DNA from: JBGZFC01 sp964346495
GTDB lineage: Bacteria > Bacteroidota > Bacteroidia > Bacteroidales > Dysgonomonadaceae
NCBI GenBank assembly: GCA_964346495.1
Contig: CAYFUW010000019.1
Span: forward strand, 1 to 27,780
DNA: 27,780 nt
Direction of reading: 5' to 3'
Both the position numbers and the translations under genes were made by a program. The notes under the pieces are model-generated. The model searched no databases. It had not been told where the DNA came from and worked only from the letters and a program-made list of their open reading frames with translations. Of this stretch, positions 1-7,887 are shown in pieces (the stretch's first letter is position 1; each line of letters starts with the position of its first letter).

Positions 1-900
1 ATGTCAAGTATAAAAACATGGATATCGGCAGCACGTCCGAGAACACTATTTTTAGCAGCCGCTACCGTTATTTTGGGTAGCGGTTTAGCTTTAAATGACG
101 GTCTGTTCTCACTAGAAACATTCGTTTGGACTTTTCTGTTAGCGGTATCTATACAAATATTGGCAAACTTCGCCAACGATTTGGGCGATTACGAAAAAGG
201 CACCGATACCACAGGCAAACGTGAAGGTCCCACTCGTGCGCTACAAAGCGGAAATATCAATAAACGACAGATGGAAACAGCTTTGCTCGTTTCCGTTGCT
301 TTCGTTGTTTTTTTCGGAATAATGAGTATCGCGCGAAGTATTGGCTGGCAAAAAGGCGCATTGATTATGTTAATTGTTGGTGCTCTTTGCATTTTTGCAG
401 CACTATTTTATACAATGGGCAAACACGCTTACGGCTACAGAGGCTGGGGCGATATGTTTGCTTTTCTTTTTTTCGGACCTGTTCCGGTATTGGGAACATA
501 CTTCCTGCACACAGAACAAATCAGTTGGCATCCGGTTTTTCCTGCAATTGGATTGGGACTGATTAGCGTTATGATTCTCAATGTGAATAATATGCGTGAT
601 ATTGATAACGACCGTGCATCGGGAAAAATCACAGTAGCAGGCAAATTGGGAATCCGTAAAGCGAAAATTTATCACGCACTGCTAACATTCGGTGTTTTTG
701 CCTGTTTTTTGGAATATAGCATCTTTTACGAACCTTTTGCCTGGTACAAATATCTGTATGTTTTAGTTTTTATATTTCTATTCTATATTCTCACACAAAT
801 CCGCGTAAAAACGAAACAAGAACTTGACCCGTATCTAAAACTTACTTCGTTAGCGGGATTTTTGCTAAGTGTGGCGTTTTGTGGGTGTGTGGTTGGGTAA
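1..900 (+). CDS. menA: 1,4-dihydroxy-2-naphthoate polyprenyltransferase (MenA)
   Basis: Integral-membrane UbiA-family prenyltransferase that attaches the polyprenyl tail to 1,4-dihydroxy-2-naphthoate, the membrane step of menaquinone synthesis. Both Asp-rich prenyl-diphosphate/Mg sites are visible: NDLGDYEKGTD at residues 59-69, followed by KREGPTRALQSG, and NNMRDIDNDRASGK at about 196-209. The rest is a series of hydrophobic helices. The length of 299 aa is normal for MenA. The ATG is the first base of the window, so upstream context and a possible earlier start cannot be seen. UbiA relatives acting on other substrates are possible, but the NNMRDIDND-type second motif favours MenA. Confidence 0.93.
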   Translation: MSSIKTWISAARPRTLFLAAATVILGSGLALNDGLFSLETFVWTFLLAVSIQILANFANDLGDYEKGTDTTGKREGPTRALQSGNINKRQMETALLVSVAFVVFFGIMSIARSIGWQKGALIMLIVGALCIFAALFYTMGKHAYGYRGWGDMFAFLFFGPVPVLGTYFLHTEQISWHPVFPAIGLGLISVMILNVNNMRDIDNDRASGKITVAGKLGIRKAKIYHALLTFGVFACFLEYSIFYEPFAWYKYLYVLVFIFLFYILTQIRVKTKQELDPYLKLTSLAGFLLSVAFCGCVVG

Positions 901-964
901 AGAAAATAAACACTACCAATATTTTGGGCAGAATTTTGTGTGCTGTGTTAGATTTGCAGATGCA

Positions 965-1795
965 TTATTTTTTCTCATAAAATTTATCATCCACCCATTT
1001 TTTAGGGTTTTCGCGAATATATTTTTGTATTCGTTTAAATGATTGTTCGTCGCGAATAATATGGTCATGATACCGTTCCTGCCATGCAAAATCGGGATTA
1101 ATCATCCGCGCATTGGTGGTTACACCAATTTTAAAACCCCGAATAACAGATCCCAAATTTTTGGATTGCGGACCAAAACGGTTTTTGGGCGTGGTGGTGG
1201 CGTNNNNNNNNNNNNNNNNNNNNNNNNNNNNNNNNNNNNNNNNNNNNNNNNNNNNNNNNNNNNNNNNNNNNNNNNNNNNNNNNNNNNNNNNNNNNNNNNN
1301 NNNGATCCCAAATTTTTGGATTGCGGACCAAAACGGTTTTTGGGCGTGGTGGTGGCGTTTGGTGGTGGCGTGGAAACGTCGTGCATTTGTGACGATGACG
1401 TTGTTGCGGACGTGGACGTACGTGGGTGCCGTAGAGACGCAATGCATTGCGTCTCTACGGCAATGCGCGTCATCACCGTCGTCACAATGACAACCACCCC
1501 GTTTATTATATTCATTTTCCCCGATAATAATAATGGCATGAAAATGATTGGGCATTACCTGATAATCACCCATTTGTAAATTCATATCGGGGCGCATATC
1601 AAATGTTTTCAACCATTCCTGTTCCACAATACGTCCGATTTCGGACAATATCATTTCCCCGTTTTCGATTTCACCAAAATAATGTTCCCGATTTTTTGTG
1701 CAGATGGTAATAAAATAGGCACCAGCCCAACGATAATCCCAATTTTGCAACCGTGCAGATTCAATGCGATATTTATTTTGGTATTTGTTGGTCAT
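965..1795 (-). CDS. REP-associated Y1 (HUH) transposase, interrupted by assembly gap
   Basis: Single-strand transposase of the REP-associated (TnpA_REP, Y1_Tnp) family. The N-terminal part shows WDYRWAGAYFITICTKNR and the HUH motif in MPNHFHAIIII. The C-terminal part shows FGPQSKNLGSVIRGFK, WQERYHDHIIRDE and YIRENPKKW, whose Tyr is the likely nucleophile. I start it at the ATG at 1795 (MTNKYQNKYRIESARL), which fits the family better than the longer reading from 1843. The linker between the two halves is low-complexity, carries a 36-bp palindrome (1427-1462) and contains the 100-N gap. The 55-bp sequence on both sides of the gap is read in two different frames by the through-gap ORF, and only the right-hand reading (QSKNLG) is the family frame. 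The continuous ORF is therefore artificial. The gene may be frameshifted or simply misassembled. Confidence 0.75.
   Translation of the reverse strand: MTNKYQNKYRIESARLQNWDYRWAGAYFITICTKNREHYFGEIENGEMILSEIGRIVEQEWLKTFDMRPDMNLQMGDYQVMPNHFHAIIIIGENEYNKRGGCHCDDGDDAHCRRDAMHCVSTAPTYVHVRNNVIVTNARRFHATTKRHHHAQKPFWSAIQKFGIXXXXXXXXXXXXXXXXXXXXXXXXXXXXXXXXXXATTTPKNRFGPQSKNLGSVIRGFKIGVTTNARMINPDFAWQERYHDHIIRDEQSFKRIQKYIRENPKKWVDDKFYEKK
1204..1303. other. Assembly gap (100 N)
   Basis: A run of exactly 100 N, a conventional placeholder for a gap of unknown size. The 55 bases to its left (1149-1203) are identical to the 55 bases to its right (1304-1358), so the flanking contigs probably overlap and real sequence may not be missing. 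Confidence 0.98.
1427..1462. repeat. 36-bp perfect palindrome, REP-like
   Basis: The half-site tgccgtagagacgcaatg is followed at once by its exact reverse complement, giving 18 + 18 bp with no loop. It lies inside the linker-coding part of the REP-associated transposase. There is no T-run after it on either strand, so it is not a terminator. Palindromes of this GTAGAGACGC type occur as interspersed repeats in bacterial genomes, and REP-associated transposases act on palindromic REP sequences; that this one is a substrate is inference. Confidence 0.8.
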
Positions 1796-1867
1796 ATTTA
1801 TGTTTTTAAATGGTCTATAACATCGTGTTTCCAAAACAAACATACAACATTTCTAAAAATAAACCCT

Positions 1868-1875
1868 TATCTTTG
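1868..1875 (+). promoter_or_regulatory. Bacteroidota -7 promoter element (TATCTTTG)
   Basis: Exact match to TAnnTTTG, the -7 element of the Bacteroidota primary sigma factor, 34 bases upstream of the ATG at 1910. No convincing -33 TTTG is visible at the usual spacing. Confidence 0.5.
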
Positions 1876-1909
1876 TCCCACTTTTTCAAAATTCATTATA
1901 GAAGAAACA

Positions 1910-3055
1910 ATGAAAATATACAATTGGCTTATTCTCCCGATATTGTTGCTATTTTTTCAATGCACATCGTCCACAACAGAAAAAGCGGCAGATAGACAAA
2001 CCGATAATATGCGTGTAGCTGTTTTTGACGGACACGGTGGCGCACAAACTTGTATCTGGGAAGCGGTAGCGGCAATACAATTGGATGCCGAAATGGAAGT
2101 TCGTACCATTACAACAGCCGATATTGCCAATAACGTACTCGATTCGCTCGATGCAATTATTATCCCGGGTGGTGGCGGAAGCAGGCAATATCTGAATTTG
2201 GGAAACGAAAATCAGCAGCGAATTAAAGATTTTGTTGCACGTGGCGGCGGTGCTGTTGGAATTTGCGCGGGTGCATATCTGTTTTCAAACACACCGGAAT
2301 ATTCTTGTATGCAACTAAACGGTGCACAAGCCATAGATATTGAACACGATAATCGTGGTCACGGAATAGCGAAATTTACACTTACCGACGAGGGTAAAAA
2401 ACTTTTCCCCGAAGTTGCCGAGCGTGATACGCTCTTTGTGATGTATTACGAAGGTCCGGTTTTTATTCCTGCCAAAGGCGATAGCATCCAATACGAAACT
2501 CTTGCCATAATGGAGAGCGATGTTCACGAAGAGGGTAATGCTCCAAAAAATATGACTAATAATAAACCTTTCTTTATCACCAATCAATACGGAAAGGGAA
2601 AAGTTTTTAGCTGTATCGCTCACCCCGAAGCAACTCCGGGCATGATGTGGATGATTCCGCGTATGGTGCGTTGGACGCTCGATAAGCCGATTAAGGAATA
2701 TGGCGAAAACGTAGTAAATCCAGATATTTTCAATAAAGAGATTTTGATGTCGATTGCAGACCTGAAAAAGGAGAGTGGCTATTTCCGAACATTTCTGTAC
2801 GGCTCAACTGATGAAAAAATTGCCGCATTAGATTGGTTGCAAAGCAAACATTCCTGGGATGCCAAACGTTGGATTCAGGGATTGCTTTTCGACGGAGATG
2901 CAAAGGTTCGTGTAAGAGCAGCACAATATATAGCCGACACTCACTATCTGCATTATCTGCCCGATTTGCGTGCTGCTTATCAATCGGAAAAAGATGAAAC
3001 AACAAAAGCTCAAATTAAAGAGCAGTTGGATAAGTTGGAGGCACTGTTACCGTAA
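1910..3055 (+). CDS. Lipoprotein with biotin-protein-ligase-N / class I glutamine amidotransferase-like domain
   Basis: Predicted lipoprotein of 381 aa. I start it at ATG 1910 because it gives a clean signal (MKIYNWLILPILLLFFQC, lipid-modified Cys18); the frame is open further upstream but holds no better start. Residues about 34-270 form a class I glutamine-amidotransferase-like fold of the BPL_N type: VFDGHGG near 38, IIIPGGGGSRQY near 83-94, and a nucleophile elbow GICAGAY with Cys119. A later IAHPEATPGMMWMIPR segment supplies a possible catalytic His/Glu. The C-terminal third is helical and HEAT-like (residues about 300-380). The substrate is unknown; the family is often annotated as biotin-protein-ligase-like, but no biotin ligase catalytic domain is present. 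It is a stand-alone gene with its own promoter element. Confidence 0.8.
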   Translation: MKIYNWLILPILLLFFQCTSSTTEKAADRQTDNMRVAVFDGHGGAQTCIWEAVAAIQLDAEMEVRTITTADIANNVLDSLDAIIIPGGGGSRQYLNLGNENQQRIKDFVARGGGAVGICAGAYLFSNTPEYSCMQLNGAQAIDIEHDNRGHGIAKFTLTDEGKKLFPEVAERDTLFVMYYEGPVFIPAKGDSIQYETLAIMESDVHEEGNAPKNMTNNKPFFITNQYGKGKVFSCIAHPEATPGMMWMIPRMVRWTLDKPIKEYGENVVNPDIFNKEILMSIADLKKESGYFRTFLYGSTDEKIAALDWLQSKHSWDAKRWIQGLLFDGDAKVRVRAAQYIADTHYLHYLPDLRAAYQSEKDETTKAQIKEQLDKLEALLP

Positions 3056-3366
3056 TTATTATTTACGATTTCGGATTTTAGATTTACGATTTATTTAGAA
3101 CAAAGAGCAAGGAGCAAAGAAAAAAGACTTTTAATTTACGATTTTTTGAACAGTTTCACGCAAAGTACGCAAAGAATAATCGCTAAGAACGCTAATTTGC
3201 TTCCGCGCGAATCCTTTCGCGTGATATTAGTCACGTTTTTTTACTTAGAGATTGTCTCAAAACAAAAAGAATAGATTTTTCACTACGTTCAAAATGGCAA
3301 AAAAAGTGTTTCAGAATCGAAATCAACGAAGCAGTTGGATGCTTATGTAACGCCACCATTATAAGA
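3056..3366. repeat. Gene-free spacer made of interspersed repeat fragments
   Basis: This 311-bp spacer has no credible gene. It holds three copies of atttacgattt (3061-3071, 3082-3092, 3134-3144), a low-complexity stretch of caaagagcaagg type, a cgcaaagtacgcaaag / cgctaagaacgctaa segment (3161-3195), and a hairpin repeat CGCGAA-TCCT-TTCGCG at 3206-3221 that recurs inverted at 9214-9229. On the minus strand 3255-3310 reads FCHFERSEKSI, the usual translation of a widespread short repeat often mis-called as a small protein. Confidence 0.6.
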
Positions 3367-3864
3367 ATGAGAAGAGTATTTATACTTATCGGAAAGTTTA
3401 TCAGCGACATAATCGACACGCTTTATCCACCCTTTAAACGTGTCGTTAGTTTGCAGTTTTTTCGCTACGGTGTGGTGGGAGTCGCTAATTTGATTTTCGA
3501 CTGGATACTCTATTTTATCTCGTACAACTTTATCTTCCGAAAAGAAATTGTTGATCTGGGTTTTATTGCTATCAGTCCACATATTGCTGCGCTATTATTA
3601 GTATTTCCAATTACACTGCTTAGCGGTTTTCTGCTACAAAAATATGTAACTTTTACCGCATCGGATTTGCGCGGACGTACGCAACTGATACGCTATATGG
3701 CAGTTGTGGCGATGAATCTGCTTATCAACTACTTCGGATTGAAACTCTTAGTGGAAGTGGTGAATATCTACCCCACTCCATCGAAAATGATTATCACGAT
3801 TGTATGCACGATTTTCAGCTACATTATGCAGAAGAAATTCACGTTTAAAATACCAAAAAGTTAA
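3367..3864 (+). CDS. GtrA-like family membrane protein
   Basis: Small polytopic membrane protein of 165 aa with four predicted transmembrane helices (about residues 29-50, 68-90, 105-125, 135-155). The first helix begins FRYGVVGVANLIFDWILYF and the protein ends FSYIMQKKFTFK; both are hallmarks of the GtrA/DPMS-like family. Members are thought to help flip or stabilise polyprenyl-phosphate-linked sugars during cell-surface polysaccharide synthesis. No glycosyltransferase partner is adjacent here, so its pathway cannot be inferred from context. ATG at 3367 is the first start in frame and leaves a normal N-terminus. Confidence 0.85.
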   Translation: MRRVFILIGKFISDIIDTLYPPFKRVVSLQFFRYGVVGVANLIFDWILYFISYNFIFRKEIVDLGFIAISPHIAALLLVFPITLLSGFLLQKYVTFTASDLRGRTQLIRYMAVVAMNLLINYFGLKLLVEVVNIYPTPSKMIITIVCTIFSYIMQKKFTFKIPKS

Positions 3865-3968
3865 TACTTTTCTAAAGCTATCAATAATAACATTCACAAA
3901 GAGAGAAAACAAACTCAATTTAAACCCTATTTTTCTTTCAAATTTAATGTGATTTGCAATTTTTTACT

Positions 3969-3976
3969 TATATTTG
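3969..3976 (+). promoter_or_regulatory. Candidate -7 element (TATATTTG) for etfB operon
   Basis: Exact TAnnTTTG match 38 bases upstream of the etfB ATG. A TTTG at 3953-3956 is only 12 bases upstream, shorter than the roughly 19-base spacing expected for a -33 box, so only the -7 element is claimed. Confidence 0.4.
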
Positions 3977-4014
3977 CCTTTTGCTTAATATACTTTACAA
4001 AATAATATAAGAAA

Positions 4015-4887
4015 ATGGCATATAAGATTATTGTGTTGGCTAAGCAAGTTCCCGACACCAGAAACGTAGGGAAAGATGCAATGAAAGCCGACGGAACCGT
4101 TAACAGAGCGACATTGCCCGCTATTTTTAACCCCGAAGATTTGAATGCATTAGAACAAGCATTGCAAATTAAAGAGCGTTTTCCCGGGACAACCATTACA
4201 CTTCTAACAATGGGACCCGGACGTGCAGCAGATATCTTGAGAGAAGGATTTTTCAGAGGTGCGGACGATGGTGTACTTCTTACCGACCGTGCTTTTGCAG
4301 GAGCCGACACACTGGCTACATCTTACGCTCTCTCGATGGCAGTAAGAAAAATCGGAAAATTTGATATGATTATTTCCGGTCGTCAGGCTATTGATGGCGA
4401 TACAGCGCAAGTTGGTCCACAAGTAGCTGAAAAACTTAGTATTCCACAAGTAACATACGCTGAAGAGATTGAAGATGTTGCTGATGGAAAAGTACGCATC
4501 AAACGTCGTTTGGAAAATGGTGTGGAAATCGTAGAGTGTCCTTATCCACTATTGATTACGGTAAACGGCTCGGCAGCTCCTTGTCGTCCGCGCAATGCGA
4601 AACTATTGTTGAAATACAAACACGCTAAAACTGCTACTGAACTTCAAACAGAAGAGATTGAACATGCAGATATCTACGACAGCCGTCCATATTTGAACTT
4701 AACAGAATGGAGCGTTGCTGATGTGGAAGCAGATGTAGAACAGTGCGGACTTTCGGGTTCACCTACGAAAGTTAAGAAAATTGAGAACGTAGTTTTTCAA
4801 GCTAAAGAAGGCAAACGTCTTACCGACAATGATGACGAAATTGACGAATTAATGAGAGAATTAATTGCCAATCACACGATTGGATAA
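4015..4887 (+). CDS. etfB: Electron transfer flavoprotein, beta subunit
   Basis: Small subunit (290 aa) of the heterodimeric flavoprotein that passes electrons between acyl-CoA dehydrogenase and downstream acceptors. Diagnostic sequence includes the N-terminal IIVLAKQVPDT, FNPEDLNALEQAL, the ETF-beta signature GRQAIDGDTAQVGPQVAEKL at about residues 122-141, and CPYPLLITVNGSAAPCRPR. It leads a three-gene transcription unit with etfA and an acyl-CoA dehydrogenase. A 91-bp spacer to etfA contains a stable hairpin (4907-4957). Whether this ETF is of the electron-bifurcating type cannot be decided by eye; the N-terminal layout would allow it, and a structure-based residue check is needed. Confidence 0.95.
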   Translation: MAYKIIVLAKQVPDTRNVGKDAMKADGTVNRATLPAIFNPEDLNALEQALQIKERFPGTTITLLTMGPGRAADILREGFFRGADDGVLLTDRAFAGADTLATSYALSMAVRKIGKFDMIISGRQAIDGDTAQVGPQVAEKLSIPQVTYAEEIEDVADGKVRIKRRLENGVEIVECPYPLLITVNGSAAPCRPRNAKLLLKYKHAKTATELQTEEIEHADIYDSRPYLNLTEWSVADVEADVEQCGLSGSPTKVKKIENVVFQAKEGKRLTDNDDEIDELMRELIANHTIG

Positions 4888-4906
4888 TGGTAAATCAAAA
4901 AAATCC

Positions 4907-4957
4907 GATTTGCCTGAAACAGACTTGATTTAAAACAGAACTGAGTTTCGGCAAATC
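4907..4957 (+). promoter_or_regulatory. Intercistronic hairpin between etfB and etfA
   Basis: gatttgcctgaaac (4907-4920) pairs with gtttcggcaaatc (4945-4957): 13 bp with one bulged T and a 24-base loop. No T-run follows, so it is not a simple terminator; it may mark mRNA processing, stability or partial attenuation. Confidence 0.5.
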
Positions 4958-4978
4958 ATTACAACATTCAAAAATTTT

Positions 4979-5998
4979 ATGAACAACATATTTGTATATT
5001 TAGAAATTGACGAAGGTACGGTTGCAGAAGTGAGTCTTGAACTACTTACCAAAGGACGTACACTTGCTAACGAGTTAGGATGTAAACTCGAAGCAATTGC
5101 TGCAGGCGGAAATTTAGGAACTATCGAAAAACAGGTGTTCCCTTACGGCGTTGACGTGTTGCACAAATTCGAAGACAAACGCTTATCGCCCTACACCACC
5201 CTGCCACACACATCTATTCTGGTAAATCTTTTCAAAAAAGAGAAACCGCAAATCTGCCTTATGGGTGCTACCATTATCGGTCGCGATTTGGGTCCACGTG
5301 TTTCATCTGCTCTTGGCAGCGGTCTTACAGCCGACTGTACATCGCTTGAAATAGGCGGTCACGAAGATAAAAAAGAGAACAAAACATACGAAAACCTGCT
5401 TTATCAAATTCGTCCGGCTTTCGGAGGAAATATTATTGCATGGATTATCAACCCCGATTGTCGCCCACAAATGGCTACAGTAAGAGAAGGTGTAATGAAA
5501 AAAGAGATTTTCAACGACAACCATAAAGGAGAAGTTGTAAATCACAATGTAAACGATTTTGTATCGGAAGAAGATTATGTAGTAAGCATTATCGACCGTC
5601 ATATCGAAAAATCGAAAGTTAATATCAAAAACTCACCAATCATTATAGCCGGAGGATATGGAGTTGGCTCAAAAGAGAATTTCCAACTTTTATACGATTT
5701 GGCAGATGTACTGGGAGCTGAAGTTGGTGCATCGCGCGCCGCTGTTGACGCGGGTTTTTCAGAACACGAACGTCAGATTGGACAAACAGGTGTTACCGTT
5801 CGCCCAAAAGTTTATATCGCTTGCGGTATTTCGGGACAGATACAACACATTGCAGGTATGCAGGAGAGCTCGCTGATTATATCAATCAACAACGACCCGA
5901 ATGCACCTATCAACAATATCGCCGATTATGTAATCACGGGAGATGTTGAGAGTGTTATTCCGAAAATGATTAAATACTTTAAAAAGAACAGTAAATAA
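4979..5998 (+). CDS. etfA: Electron transfer flavoprotein, alpha subunit
   Basis: FAD-binding large subunit (339 aa) that pairs with the preceding EtfB. The C-terminal FAD domain is unmistakable: QIGQTGVTVRPKVYIACGIS at about residues 262-281, then GQIQHIAGMQ, SIINDP-like INNDPNAPI and the closing ADYVITGD. The N-terminal half shows the usual ETF alpha/beta fold (IFVYLEIDEGTVAEVSLELL, ICLMGATIIGRDLGPRVSSAL, GLTADCTSLEI). Start ATG 4979 is directly in front of the conserved first strand. The spacing to the acyl-CoA dehydrogenase is 31 bp, consistent with one transcript. Confidence 0.95.
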   Translation: MNNIFVYLEIDEGTVAEVSLELLTKGRTLANELGCKLEAIAAGGNLGTIEKQVFPYGVDVLHKFEDKRLSPYTTLPHTSILVNLFKKEKPQICLMGATIIGRDLGPRVSSALGSGLTADCTSLEIGGHEDKKENKTYENLLYQIRPAFGGNIIAWIINPDCRPQMATVREGVMKKEIFNDNHKGEVVNHNVNDFVSEEDYVVSIIDRHIEKSKVNIKNSPIIIAGGYGVGSKENFQLLYDLADVLGAEVGASRAAVDAGFSEHERQIGQTGVTVRPKVYIACGISGQIQHIAGMQESSLIISINNDPNAPINNIADYVITGDVESVIPKMIKYFKKNSK

Positions 5999-6029
5999 TT
6001 AATTTAGAAACAATTTAAGACAAAATAAA

Positions 6030-7763
6030 ATGGCAAACTTTTATACCGATACCCCGCAATTAAGACACCATCTCGATCATCCGTTGATGAAGAGAATTGT
6101 GGAGCTTAAAGAGCGTAATTATGCTGATAAAGAGACCTACGACTATGCACCGATAGATTTTGAAGATGCTATGGACAGCTACGATAAAGTGTTGGAAGTA
6201 GTTGGAGAAATTTGTGGTGAAATTGTTGAGGCAAACGCTGAAGAAGTTGACCAAACCGGACCTACGGTTGCCAACGGACGAGTTACATATGCCAGAGGCA
6301 CTCAAGAGAATTTGGATGCACTAAACAAAGCTGAACTTATGGGTATGGGACTTTCAAGAAAATATGGAGGGCTCAATTTCCCAATGGTACCATATATGAT
6401 GTCTGCCGACATTGTAAGCCGTGCCGACGCAAGTTTCCAAAATATTTGGATGTTGCAAGAGTGTGGCGAAACACTTTACGAATTTGCAGACGAAGATCAA
6501 AAAAACAGATTCTTACCACGCGTTGTACAAGGCGAAACCATGTCGATGGACTTAACTGAGCCTGATGCAGGTTCCGACTTGCAAGCAGTTATGTTGAAAG
6601 CAACTTACAACGAAGAAGAAAACCAATGGTACCTAAACGGAGTTAAACGTTTTATCACTAACGGTGATGCCGATATTCACTTAGTTCTCGCTCGCTCGGA
6701 AGAGGGCACCAGAGACGGACGCGGATTGTCGATGTTTGTTTATGATAAACGCGACGGTGGCGTAAATGTTAGACGTATTGAGAACAAAATGGGTATCAAA
6801 GGTGCACCCACTTGTGAGTTGGTTTACAAAAATGCGAAAGCTGAATTAGTTGGCTCACGCCGCTTAGGATTGATTAAATATGTAATGTCGCTGATGAACG
6901 GTGCACGTTTGGGCATTATGGCTCAATCGGTAGGACTATCGGAAGCAGCTACACGCGAAGCTCTTAGCTATGCTAAAGACCGTAAACAGTTTGGCAAACC
7001 TATTATTGAATTTGCACCCGTATTTGAAATGCTTGCCAATATGCGTGCAAAAACCGATGCTTCCAGAACTATCCTATACGAAACTTCTCGTTTTGTTGAT
7101 GTTTATAAAGCATTGGAAGATATCGCTAAGGAGCGCAAATTAACTCCCGAAGAGCGTGACGAGCTGAAATACTATTCACGATTGGCAGATGCTTTCACTC
7201 CTCTTGGTAAAGGAATGACAAGTGAATTTGCAAATCAAAACACGTACGATGCTATACAGATACACGGTGGTTCAGGATTTATGAAAGATTATAAATGTGA
7301 ACGCCTATATCGCGATGCTCGTATTACCAATATTTACGAGGGAACAACTCAATTACAGGTAATTGCTGCTATTCGCCACGTAACTACCGGAACATATTTG
7401 CAACGTATTAGAGAGTACGAAGCTATTACTCTTGCACCGGAATTTGATTCATTGAAAGCTACTCTTGCAGAAATGACTAAGATGTATGAAGAGATGGTTG
7501 AAACCATAGTTGAACCGAAAGATAATATGTACCTCGATTTCCACGCGCGTCGTCTGGTAGAGAGTGCAGGACATATCATTATGGGACATCTGTTGTTGCA
7601 AGATGCAGACAAGAGTCCCGAAATGTTCCGCCGCTCGGCAGATGTTTACGTTCTGTATGGTCAGGCAGAGGTAATTAAAAATTACAATATTATTACCAAA
7701 GGAAAAATTGAGAATATAGATTATTTCAAACCTGAATTAAAAGAAGAGAAAGAAGCAGAATAA
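6030..7763 (+). CDS. Acyl-CoA dehydrogenase, long form
   Basis: FAD-dependent acyl-CoA dehydrogenase, the electron donor or partner of the ETF encoded just upstream. Typical motifs appear in order: MSMDLTEPDAGSDLQ (middle domain, FAD/substrate site), YLNGVKRFITNGDAD, NKMGIKGAPTCELVY, GARLGIMAQSVGLSEAATREAL, YAKDRKQFGKPI and QIHGGSGFMKDYKCERLYRD. NIYEGTTQLQ carries the expected catalytic base Glu437. The protein has 577 aa, clearly longer than the roughly 380 aa of short-chain enzymes, with an extra C-terminal helical domain from about residue 460. This resembles long-form enzymes with an acyl-CoA-dehydrogenase C-terminal extension, so chain length and substrate are uncertain. The gene is followed by a strong terminator. 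Confidence 0.93.
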   Translation: MANFYTDTPQLRHHLDHPLMKRIVELKERNYADKETYDYAPIDFEDAMDSYDKVLEVVGEICGEIVEANAEEVDQTGPTVANGRVTYARGTQENLDALNKAELMGMGLSRKYGGLNFPMVPYMMSADIVSRADASFQNIWMLQECGETLYEFADEDQKNRFLPRVVQGETMSMDLTEPDAGSDLQAVMLKATYNEEENQWYLNGVKRFITNGDADIHLVLARSEEGTRDGRGLSMFVYDKRDGGVNVRRIENKMGIKGAPTCELVYKNAKAELVGSRRLGLIKYVMSLMNGARLGIMAQSVGLSEAATREALSYAKDRKQFGKPIIEFAPVFEMLANMRAKTDASRTILYETSRFVDVYKALEDIAKERKLTPEERDELKYYSRLADAFTPLGKGMTSEFANQNTYDAIQIHGGSGFMKDYKCERLYRDARITNIYEGTTQLQVIAAIRHVTTGTYLQRIREYEAITLAPEFDSLKATLAEMTKMYEEMVETIVEPKDNMYLDFHARRLVESAGHIIMGHLLLQDADKSPEMFRRSADVYVLYGQAEVIKNYNIITKGKIENIDYFKPELKEEKEAE

Positions 7764-7784
7764 TATCTTTTTTTCATAATGTCC

Positions 7785-7846
7785 AAATTGTCTCAAGAGA
7801 TAGAGTGCATAGAATAGCACATTTATTCTTTTGAGACAATTTTTTT
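7785..7846 (+). terminator. Rho-independent terminator of etfB-etfA-ACAD
   Basis: aaattgtctcaagaga (7785-7800) pairs with tcttttgagacaattt (7827-7842): 16 bp including one G.U pair, followed by a T-rich tail (7838-7846). It sits 22 bp after the acyl-CoA dehydrogenase stop. Confidence 0.85.
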
Positions 7847-7847
7847 A

Positions 7848-7855
7848 TACATTTG
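7848..7855 (+). promoter_or_regulatory. Candidate -7 element (TACATTTG)
   Basis: Exact TAnnTTTG match 32 bases upstream of the ATG at 7888 and directly after the preceding terminator, which is where a promoter for the next unit is expected. Confidence 0.5.
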
Positions 7856-7887
7856 TAGTTTGAATATTTGATTACATAGATTACTAA

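Noticed and set aside
965..1843. A continuous 292-aa protein across the N gap
   Set aside because: The duplicated 55-bp flank is read as HHHAQKPFWSAIQKFG on one side and TTTPKNRFGPQSKNLG on the other, so the through-reading depends on the arbitrary length of 100 N.
3231..3419. 62-codon minus-strand ORF containing FCHFERSEKSI
   Set aside because: This is the translation of a common interspersed repeat and overlaps the start of the GtrA-like gene.
3953..3976. Complete -33/-7 promoter for etfB
   Set aside because: The TTTG is only 12 bases from the -7 element, shorter than the spacing known for Bacteroidota promoters; only the -7 element is reported.
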